From an uncultured Peptococcaceae bacterium (lineage in GTDB: Bacteria > Bacillota > Peptococcia > Peptococcales > Peptococcaceae): DNA of 6,123 bases. The DNA lies in the NCBI GenBank assembly GCA_937922955.1, contig CALAKO010000100.1, positions 1 to 6,123 of the forward strand. Direction: 5' to 3'. Below, piece by piece: positions 1-4,434 of this stretch. The notes under the pieces are model-generated. The model made no database searches, was not told where the DNA came from, and worked only from the letters and a program-made list of their open reading frames with translations. The translations under genes and the position numbers were made by a program. The first letter of the stretch is position 1. Every line of letters starts with the position of its first letter.

Positions 1-295
1 AGACAGCCATTTGGGAGATTTTATCGAAGACGAAGACGCACCGGCACCAGACGAAGCTGCTAGTTATATTCTGTTAAAGGAACAGTTGGAAGAAGTGTTA
101 GAAACGTTGACCCCAAGAGAAGCGAAAGTATTGCGTTTACGTTTTGGGTTAGACGATGGCCGTTCTAGAACTTTGGAAGAAGTGGGACAAGAGTTTGGTG
201 TTACTCGTGAACGTATTCGCCAGATCGAAGCCAAAGCTTTGCGTAAGTTGAGACATCCAAGCAGAAGTCGCAAGCTGAAAGATTACCTTGACTAG
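1..295 (+). CDS. rpoD: RNA polymerase primary sigma factor RpoD (SigA), C-terminal part, 5' end outside window
   Basis: This is the last 97 codons of the housekeeping sigma factor, which directs RNA polymerase to -10/-35 promoters. The reading frame is open from base 2 and ends at TAG 293-295. Visible residues carry the end of region 3 (LGDFIEDEDAPAPDEAAS), region 4.1 (TPREAKVLRLRFGL) and the region 4.2 helix-turn-helix (TLEEVGQEFGVTRERIRQIE, about residues 57-76 of the fragment), which contacts the -35 element. The tail RKLRHPSRSRKLKDYLD is the usual end of the family, so the C-terminus is intact. No terminator lies between the stop codon and the tRNA that starts 42 bases later, so rpoD transcripts probably run on through the tRNA to the terminator at 412-446. 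The identity is very secure from the region 4 signature; the start lies upstream and cannot be judged. Confidence 0.97.
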   Translation, partial: DSHLGDFIEDEDAPAPDEAASYILLKEQLEEVLETLTPREAKVLRLRFGLDDGRSRTLEEVGQEFGVTRERIRQIEAKALRKLRHPSRSRKLKDYLD

Positions 296-316
296 TCTAT
301 TGTTTTGAGCTATAAT
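288..316 (+). promoter_or_regulatory. Sigma-A type promoter for the CAT tRNA gene
   Basis: The -35 box TTGACT (288-293, 5 of 6 to consensus) and the -10 box TATAAT (311-316, perfect) are separated by exactly 17 bases. The -35 box uses the last rpoD codons and the first base of its stop. The start of transcription would be expected near 322-324, giving a tRNA 5' leader of about 15 nucleotides. Boxes and spacing are read directly; promoter activity is inferred. Confidence 0.85.
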
Positions 317-322
317 GTCTAG

Positions 323-335
323 GATGCGTGGCATC
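323..335 (+). other. Small hairpin in the tRNA 5' leader
   Basis: GATGC (323-327) and GCATC (331-335) are perfect inverted repeats around a 3-base GTG loop. The hairpin ends two bases before the tRNA and begins near the predicted transcription start, so it would occupy nearly the whole leader that RNase P removes. Five pairs is short, so it could be chance. Confidence 0.4.
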
Positions 336-337
336 AT

Positions 338-409
338 GGGCCTATAGCTCAGCGGCAGAGCATCCGGCTCATAACCGGACGGTCCTTGGTTCGATGCCAA
401 GTGGGCCCA
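338..409 (+). tRNA. tRNA with anticodon CAT (elongator Met, or Ile2 if lysidine-modified)
   Basis: A complete 72-base cloverleaf can be drawn. The acceptor stem pairs GGGCCTA (338-344) with TGGGCCC (402-408), with one G-U pair, followed by discriminator A409. The D arm is GCTC (347-350) with GAGC (358-361). The anticodon stem TCCGG (363-367)/CCGGA (375-379) encloses loop CTCATAA, with anticodon CAT at 370-372 and A37 at 373. The T arm is CTTGG/CCAAG around the canonical loop TTCGATG. CCA is not encoded: bases after A409 are CGA, so CCA must be added enzymatically. It is not an initiator: pair 1-72 is G-C and the anticodon stem lacks the three G-C pairs next to the loop. C4-G69 and C5-G68, and the CTCATAA loop, resemble tRNA-Ile2 (the TilS substrate), but Clostridia-type elongator Met tRNAs can look similar. 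Either form is expected to carry t6A at A37. Confidence 0.95.
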
Positions 410-411
410 CG

Positions 412-446
412 AAGGGTGTTTCAGTTTGACTGAAACACCCTTTTTT
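412..446 (+). terminator. Intrinsic terminator after the tRNA
   Basis: AAGGGTGTTTCAG (412-424) pairs perfectly with CTGAAACACCCTT (430-442) around the loop TTTGA, and a run of six T follows at 441-446. It should end both the tRNA transcript and any read-through from rpoD. Only 23 bases separate the T run from the tsaE start codon. Confidence 0.9.
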
Positions 447-469
447 GTTTCTTAAAGAAAGGGTTTTAC

Positions 470-928
470 ATGGAAACTTTGAAATCTTTTGAGGAAACGA
501 TTGCATTAGGAAAAAAGATCGGCCAAGTTTTAAAGCCAGGTGACGTACTATTTCTGCAAGGCGATTTGGGCGCAGGAAAGACCACCTTTACTCAAGGGCT
601 GGCTGAAGGATTAAATATAAAGGAATGTGTTAATAGTCCGACCTTTGTGTTAATCAGTGAGTACCTCTCCGGTCGTTTGCCTTTGTATCATATGGATTTG
701 TACCGTATTGAAGAAGAAACACAATTATTCGATCTTGGCGTGGAAGACTATTTTTTTGGTAATGGCGTATGTGTTGTTGAATGGCCAAACATTGCCGAAG
801 CGTTCTTTCCAGAATCCTACGCTATTTTTCGTTTAAGCCATATGGGTCATGAACGTGGAATAGAATTGATGATAGAAGGTCGATGTGAACATATTAAGGA
901 AGCATACAATGAATATTTTAGCCTTTGA
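470..928 (+). CDS. tsaE: tRNA threonylcarbamoyladenosine biosynthesis ATPase TsaE
   Basis: TsaE is the small cytoplasmic P-loop ATPase that works with the TsaB-TsaD dimer to sustain t6A synthesis on tRNA position 37. The 152-residue product has the usual family length. Visible motifs are the Walker A loop GDLGAGKTT (31-39), the switch-like SPTF (56-59) with the Thr typical of the family, HMDLYR (74-79) holding the conserved Asp and Tyr-Arg, and VEWP (103-106) with the conserved Glu-Trp. The ATG at 470 follows a moderate purine-rich site (AAAGAAAGGG, 454-463). It is the first gene of the operon and overlaps tsaB by 20 bases. No separate promoter could be recognised, because the tRNA terminator ends only 23 bases upstream. 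The identity is secure from the motifs plus the tsaB and tsaD neighbours. Confidence 0.96.
   Translation: METLKSFEETIALGKKIGQVLKPGDVLFLQGDLGAGKTTFTQGLAEGLNIKECVNSPTFVLISEYLSGRLPLYHMDLYRIEEETQLFDLGVEDYFFGNGVCVVEWPNIAEAFFPESYAIFRLSHMGHERGIELMIEGRCEHIKEAYNEYFSL
896..902 (+). promoter_or_regulatory. Ribosome binding site that sets the tsaB start
   Basis: AAGGAAG lies 6 bases before ATG 909. It supports that start over the in-frame GTG at 885, which would add eight residues without family resemblance (MNILRKHT). Confidence 0.7.
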
Positions 929-1634
929 TACAGCAAGCTCCACAGGAGCGGTTGCTATTATGATAGATGGGCGTGTGGTTGCTCATACACAATTGAATAT
1001 AGGCCTTACTCATTCGGAGCAATTATTGCCGACAATTCATCAATTGATGCAAATGACAGGAACAGATGTCAGTTCTTTGGATGCCTTGGCGATCACCTCG
1101 GGGCCAGGATCGTTTACTGGATTGCGCATTGGATTTTCTACTGCGAAAGGCATGGCACTAGGCCTAAGAAAACCGTTGATTCCAATCTCAACACTGGATG
1201 TCTTGGCGCAAAATGGTGCAGGTATTGAAGGTTTGATTGTTCCAATTATGAATGCGAGAAGACAACAGGTCTATACTGCAGTATATCACTCTGATGGACA
1301 TCAAATTACTAGAAAAAGTGACTATCAAGCGATTGCAATGACGGATCTTTTAAATGAAATACAGTCGTTGTCTGAGCCGCAAGCGGTTTATTTTACTGGG
1401 GATGGTGTTGATGTCTTTTCAAAAGAGATCGTTGACCAACTTGGCGAAAAAGCAGTTTTGGCAGAAGGTTGCAGAAAATATGTGTGTGCGGATACGCTTG
1501 CTTTACTAGCTGAAGAATGCATTGATGAATGGAAAGACTTGCATGGAATGCGAGTAGAACCAATGTATTTGCGTGAATCTGAGGCCGTTGTTAAGTGGCG
1601 TGAGCAGCACCCGGGAGAGCAGCTTGAAGATTAA
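909..1634 (+). CDS. tsaB: tRNA threonylcarbamoyladenosine biosynthesis protein TsaB
   Basis: TsaB is the ASKHA-fold paralogue of TsaD that lacks catalytic activity of its own; it dimerises with TsaD and helps recruit TsaE for t6A synthesis. The product is 241 residues from ATG 909, close to the family's usual 220-240. It begins MNILAFDTASSTGAVAI, the typical N-terminal phosphate-loop strand, followed by THSEQLLP (34-41), the hallmark SGPGSFTGLRIG (64-75) and NARRQQVY (115-122, usually DARR). The C-terminal part (about 130-241) is poorly conserved, as is normal. It does not have the HxxxH metal site of TsaD, which separates the two paralogues. The start is set by AAGGAAG at 896-902; the upstream GTG at 885 is less likely. 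It overlaps tsaE by 20 bases and rimI by about 11, which suggests coupled translation. Confidence 0.95.
   Translation: MNILAFDTASSTGAVAIMIDGRVVAHTQLNIGLTHSEQLLPTIHQLMQMTGTDVSSLDALAITSGPGSFTGLRIGFSTAKGMALGLRKPLIPISTLDVLAQNGAGIEGLIVPIMNARRQQVYTAVYHSDGHQITRKSDYQAIAMTDLLNEIQSLSEPQAVYFTGDGVDVFSKEIVDQLGEKAVLAEGCRKYVCADTLALLAEECIDEWKDLHGMRVEPMYLRESEAVVKWREQHPGEQLED
1613..1619 (+). promoter_or_regulatory. Ribosome binding site that sets a TTG start for rimI
   Basis: GGGAGAG inside the end of tsaB ends 4 bases before TTG 1624. Its core GGAG (1614-1617) is 6 bases away. No ATG exists in this frame before the conserved domain, so a non-ATG start is required, and this site favours 1624. Confidence 0.65.
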
Positions 1635-2061
1635 TGAATGTAAAAATGTAGTTCAATATGAGCTGCTCGCAAAGCTTGAAAAAGAATGCTTTGCCGAGGA
1701 ATCTTGGTCCTTGGAAAGTATCGGAGAACTGCTGAAAGCGTCTATTCGTCAGGGATTTCTTCTGCAAGACAATGATCGAGTCGTCGGTTATGTGATCTTG
1801 ACCTGTTATGAGCATGAAGCTGAAATCGAGCGCATTGGCATTGCTTTGCCATATCGCCAAAAAGGCTTGGGGAAATTTTTGCTGCTTAATATTCTAGATA
1901 TTTTGGAGCTAGAGCGTTGCTTTTTAGACGTAAGTGTTGTAAACTCTGGAGCAATAAAACTCTATGAATCTTGTGCGTTTCAAGTGATAGGGAAGAGATC
2001 GGCCTATTATCGCAACGGAGCAGATGCACTTTTAATGGAATGGAAGAGGAAAAATGAGTGA
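1624..2061 (+). CDS. rimI: RimI-family GNAT N-acetyltransferase
   Basis: RimI acetylates the N-terminal alanine of ribosomal protein S18 in Escherichia coli; homologues in this gene order may have wider or different targets. From TTG 1624 the product is 145 residues, matching the family (about 150), and starts MKINECKNVVQYELLAKLE. The GNAT fold is clear: ECF near 21-23, the beta strand EIERIGIALPYR (67-78), the acetyl-CoA pyrophosphate loop RQKGLG (78-83), VVNSGAIKLYES (105-116) with the likely catalytic Tyr114, and the RimI-type end YYRNGADALLMEW (129-141). The catalytic base of E. coli RimI, Glu103 in its LEV motif, aligns with Asp102 here (FLDV). In-frame GTG starts at 1573 and 1600 would add 17 or 8 residues unlike the family. 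The gene overlaps tsaB by 11 bases and tsaD by 8. Family membership is sure; the exact substrate is not. Confidence 0.9.
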   Translation: MKINECKNVVQYELLAKLEKECFAEESWSLESIGELLKASIRQGFLLQDNDRVVGYVILTCYEHEAEIERIGIALPYRQKGLGKFLLLNILDILELERCFLDVSVVNSGAIKLYESCAFQVIGKRSAYYRNGADALLMEWKRKNE

Positions 2062-3103
2062 ATTAAAAAGTTTGATTTTGGCCATAGAGTCAAGCTGCGA
2101 TGAAACAGCTTGTGCGGTCATTAAGGATGGACAGGAGATCTGCTCAAATGTTGTTTCCACCCAAATCAAAATCCATGAAAAATTTGGCGGAGTGGTTCCT
2201 GAAGTAGCATCTCGTAAGCATTTAGAATATATTGATGTTGTTATTGAAGAAAGCCTCCGTGAAAGTGGCTATTCTTTCGCGGATTTGGATGCAATTGCTG
2301 TTACAATGGGGCCTGGGCTTATTGGTGCATTGCTTGTGGGCTTAAGTACAGCGAAAGGTTTGGCGTATGCACTAAACAAACCACTGATCGGCGTCCATCA
2401 TATCGAAGGCCATATTTATGCAAACTTTTTAGCAAACCCAGATATCACCTTGCCTTGTATTTGCTTGGTTGTGTCGGGTGGGCACACGAATATTGTGAAA
2501 ATATCCGACCATGGTAACTATGAAATACTTGGGCAAACGGTGGATGATGCTGCAGGCGAAGCTTTTGACAAAGTTGCAAGAGCCATTGGCTTAGGTTATC
2601 CTGGTGGACCGAAAATTGATGCGTTGGCAAAAGAAGGTAACGCTAAAGCAATTGATTTTCCTCGTGCTAAACTTAATGAGCCGTTGAATTTCAGTTTTAG
2701 TGGTTTGAAATCCGCTGTCTTGAATTACCTGAATCAAGCTGAAATGAAACAGGAAACAATTGATCGAAGCGACGTTGCTGCGAGCTTTCAAGAGGCTGTT
2801 GTTGATGTACTCGTAGAGCACACCATGAAAGCAATGGAAGAGCATGGCATTCATACATTGCTTTTGGCTGGTGGTGTGTCCGCTAATTCTCGTATTCGTG
2901 ATCGTTTTCAGCAAGCTTGTAAGGAAGCAAATTACCAATTATTTTATCCACCTCTTTCATTATGTACAGATAATGCAGCGATGATTGGCGCTGCAGCCGC
3001 TTATAAGTATGATAGAAATGAATTTGCAGGATATGATTTAAATGCTGTTGCACAACTGCCGTTTTCCGAGTATGTTATCAGTATGAAAGAATCGTGTGAA
3101 TAG
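2054..3103 (+). CDS. tsaD: tRNA N6-adenosine threonylcarbamoyltransferase TsaD
   Basis: TsaD transfers the threonylcarbamoyl group from threonylcarbamoyl-AMP to N6 of A37 in ANN-decoding tRNAs, acting in a complex with TsaB and TsaE. The 349-residue product is full length for the Kae1/Qri7/TsaD family. Visible motifs in order: LAIESSCDETACAV (9-22), GGVVPEVASRKH (45-56), MGPGLIGALLVG (85-96), HHIEGH (115-120) giving metal ligands His116 and His120, VSGGHT (140-145), DDAAGEAFDKVAR (164-176), NFSFSGLK (212-219), LAGGVSAN (271-278) and CTDNAAMIG (304-312) with the third metal ligand Asp306. All catalytic elements are intact. ATG 2054 overlaps the rimI stop by 8 bases and follows AGAGGA (2045-2050) at close range. 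The older annotation O-sialoglycoprotein endopeptidase (gcp) refers to this same family. Confidence 0.98.
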   Translation: MSELKSLILAIESSCDETACAVIKDGQEICSNVVSTQIKIHEKFGGVVPEVASRKHLEYIDVVIEESLRESGYSFADLDAIAVTMGPGLIGALLVGLSTAKGLAYALNKPLIGVHHIEGHIYANFLANPDITLPCICLVVSGGHTNIVKISDHGNYEILGQTVDDAAGEAFDKVARAIGLGYPGGPKIDALAKEGNAKAIDFPRAKLNEPLNFSFSGLKSAVLNYLNQAEMKQETIDRSDVAASFQEAVVDVLVEHTMKAMEEHGIHTLLLAGGVSANSRIRDRFQQACKEANYQLFYPPLSLCTDNAAMIGAAAAYKYDRNEFAGYDLNAVAQLPFSEYVISMKESCE

Positions 3104-3112
3104 TTGTTGTAG

Positions 3113-3120
3113 AAAGGAGG
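3113..3120 (+). promoter_or_regulatory. Strong ribosome binding site for the MecA-like gene
   Basis: AAAGGAGG is a near-perfect match to the 16S rRNA 3' end, 7 bases before ATG 3128. It is the strongest site in the window, so the MecA-like protein may be translated well relative to the overlapping genes upstream. Confidence 0.8.
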
Positions 3121-3127
3121 CCGCAAA

Positions 3128-3655
3128 ATGAAAATTAATTTGATTAACGATGACCAGCTGCAGATTATTGTAACGAAGAAGGATATGTTTGGGAGAGACA
3201 TGAGAGCTTTGTTTAAAGACATCATCGAACAGGCGCGGCTTCAATTTGGATTTGAAGTGGTTCATAATACAAGCTTAATGGTGGAGGCTTATCCTCTCTC
3301 AGAAGAAAGCATGATTTTGACTATTACAAAAATCAATAATGAGAACATTGACTTTGATTTGATAGCGTCAGGAGCTTTACAAGACGAACCGTGGGCTGTC
3401 TTTGAATTTAATGAATTGGACGATGTCATTGAATTGGCGCAGCTTGTTGGAAGTGGGGCAGATTGTGAAAGTGATTTGTACAAATACAATGAGCGCTATG
3501 GTTTGTACATTCAAGATGTGAACAGCGTCAATGAGAGCCTGCGTGGTCATTTTGTTGAATATGGGGAAATGTCCCAAATGACCAAAGAGTTTCTTGATGA
3601 ACATGGTCAGCTGTTGTTGAGGAAAAATGCTTTAACAGTATTGGGAAATTTATAA
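3128..3655 (+). CDS. mecA: MecA-like adaptor protein
   Basis: MecA proteins are cytoplasmic adaptors that deliver substrates to the ClpC-ClpP protease; in Bacillus subtilis the N-terminal domain binds ComK/ComS and the C-terminal domain binds ClpC. Here an N-terminal domain (about 1-68) starts MKINLINDDQLQIIVTKKDM, includes the helix RALFKDIIEQARLQFGF, and ends SMILTITKI, matching the place of EIIVTK in B. subtilis MecA. A linker (about 70-87) follows, then a C-terminal domain (88-175) with VFEFNELDDVIELAQL, SDLYKYNERYGLYI, FVEYGE and a hydrophobic end. At 175 residues it is shorter than B. subtilis MecA (about 218), mostly because the linker and the first loop are reduced. The domain pattern is recognisable, though sequence identity is modest. 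It lies 24 bases after tsaD and ends at a terminator, so it looks like the last gene of that operon. The substrate is unknown, since no ComK is in view. Confidence 0.8.
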   Translation: MKINLINDDQLQIIVTKKDMFGRDMRALFKDIIEQARLQFGFEVVHNTSLMVEAYPLSEESMILTITKINNENIDFDLIASGALQDEPWAVFEFNELDDVIELAQLVGSGADCESDLYKYNERYGLYIQDVNSVNESLRGHFVEYGEMSQMTKEFLDEHGQLLLRKNALTVLGNL

Positions 3656-3662
3656 AAAAGGG

Positions 3663-3695
3663 CACTGTATACAGCTTGGTATACAGTGTTTTTTT
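3663..3695 (+). terminator. Intrinsic terminator after the MecA-like gene
   Basis: CACTGTATAC (3663-3672) pairs perfectly over 10 bases with GTATACAGTG (3679-3688) around the loop AGCTTG, followed by seven T at 3689-3695. The A run upstream (3654-3659) can extend pairing with the T run and could make it work in both directions. It starts 8 bases after the stop codon and ends the tsaE-to-mecA unit; nth begins 13 bases after its T run. Confidence 0.9.
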
Positions 3696-3707
3696 GGGAG
3701 AATAACT

Positions 3708-4346
3708 ATGAATGAACAACAGATAAAAATCCTTGAAATCCTTAATGATCAGTATGGAAATATTGGTTCTGGTTTAAATTTTCATACGCCTTTTGAATTA
3801 TTAGTTGCAACCATTCTTTCTGCTCAGTCTACGGATGTACGTGTTAACATGGTCACACCAGGATTATTTGAAAAATATCCGACGGCTTTTGAGATGAGCC
3901 AGGTTTCTGAAGACGTTTTAGCACAAGAAATTAATTCTATTGGCCTTTATAGAAATAAAAGTAAGAGTATTATAAAAGCGTCCAAGATCCTTGTCGAAAA
4001 ATATAATGGCGAAGTGCCAAATGATCGGGCACTGCTGCAAGAATTGCCTGGAGTTGGTCGCAAAACGGCAAATGTTGTTTTATGCAATGCTTTTCATATT
4101 CCCGCTTTTGCAGTAGACACGCATGTTTTTCGTGTATCACAGCGTTTGGGCTTTGCAAATCATAAAACGGTTGAAGGCGTCGAACAACAATTGATGGCTG
4201 TTTTGCCTAGTGAGTTATGGTGCGACTCGCATCATTTGTTTATATGGCATGGCAGAAAAGTCTGCAAAGCACAGAAGCCGCAATGTGAAACTTGCTGTGT
4301 CAAAGAACTTTGTCCTTATATTGAGGGAATTGATAATTCGAAATGA
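3708..4346 (+). CDS. nth: Endonuclease III (DNA glycosylase/AP lyase)
   Basis: Nth removes oxidised pyrimidines from DNA and cuts the abasic site, as part of base excision repair. The product is 212 residues, like the E. coli enzyme (211). Visible features: TILSAQSTDVRVN (35-47) in the helical domain, the helix-hairpin-helix LPGVGRKTANVVL (113-125) with catalytic Lys119, VDTHVFRV (136-143) with catalytic Asp137, HGRKVC (181-186), and a [4Fe-4S] cluster motif Cys186-X6-Cys193-X2-Cys196-X5-Cys202. Both catalytic residues and all four cluster ligands are present, so it should be a bifunctional enzyme. ATG 3708 follows GGAG (3697-3700) at 7 bases, directly after the upstream terminator's T run. 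No own promoter is evident in the 12-base gap, so expression may depend on read-through or on a promoter inside the MecA-like gene. It is spaced 88 bases from the preferred dprA start. Confidence 0.97.
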   Translation: MNEQQIKILEILNDQYGNIGSGLNFHTPFELLVATILSAQSTDVRVNMVTPGLFEKYPTAFEMSQVSEDVLAQEINSIGLYRNKSKSIIKASKILVEKYNGEVPNDRALLQELPGVGRKTANVVLCNAFHIPAFAVDTHVFRVSQRLGFANHKTVEGVEQQLMAVLPSELWCDSHHLFIWHGRKVCKAQKPQCETCCVKELCPYIEGIDNSK

Positions 4347-4378
4347 TTAAAAAAATCGAAATATTTCTCTGTTTTGAC

Positions 4379-4407
4379 TATACAATCAAATGATTACATG
4401 CTACAAT
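4379..4407 (+). promoter_or_regulatory. Possible extended -10 promoter for dprA-topA
   Basis: TGCTACAAT at 4399-4407 is an extended -10 element (TG, one base, then TACAAT, 5 of 6). A weak -35 TATACA (4379-4384, 4 of 6) lies 17 bases upstream. Transcription would start near 4414, before the preferred dprA start at 4435 but after the alternative ATG at 4390. No terminator separates nth from dprA, so co-transcription is also possible. Confidence 0.4.
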
Positions 4408-4421
4408 TGCAATGGTACATT

Positions 4422-4427
4422 GGAGGA
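4422..4427 (+). promoter_or_regulatory. Ribosome binding site that sets the dprA start
   Basis: GGAGGA lies 7 bases before ATG 4435. The alternative in-frame ATG at 4390 has no purine-rich site in front of it (upstream bases TTTGACTATACAATCAA). Confidence 0.7.
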
Positions 4428-4434
4428 ATGTGGC

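Noticed and set aside
338..409. Initiator tRNA-fMet
   Set aside because: Position 1-72 is a G-C pair and the anticodon stem is TCCGG/CCGGA, without the three consecutive G-C pairs expected in an initiator.
885..908. GTG start extending TsaB by eight residues
   Set aside because: No ribosome binding site precedes it, whereas ATG 909 has AAGGAAG at 6 bases and begins the typical MNILAFDTA sequence.
1573..1623. GTG starts at 1573 or 1600 for RimI
   Set aside because: They add residues unlike the family that derive from the tsaB 3' end; TTG 1624 has a fitting ribosome binding site and length.
3001..3265. Minus-strand open frames across the tsaD-mecA junction
   Set aside because: They overlap two well-supported genes and their translations are low-complexity and hydrophobic without recognisable domains.
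4336..4362. Direct repeat (TCGAAAT at 4338-4344 and 4356-4362) between nth and dprA, considered as an operator or terminator
   Set aside because: It is short and in AT-rich sequence; inverted pairing is limited to 5 bases with no T run, so neither role can be supported.
4374..4407. TTGACT at 4374-4379 as the -35 partner of TACAAT at 4402-4407
   Set aside because: The spacing is 22 bases, too long for a sigma-A promoter; the extended -10 with a weak -35 at 4379-4384 fits better.
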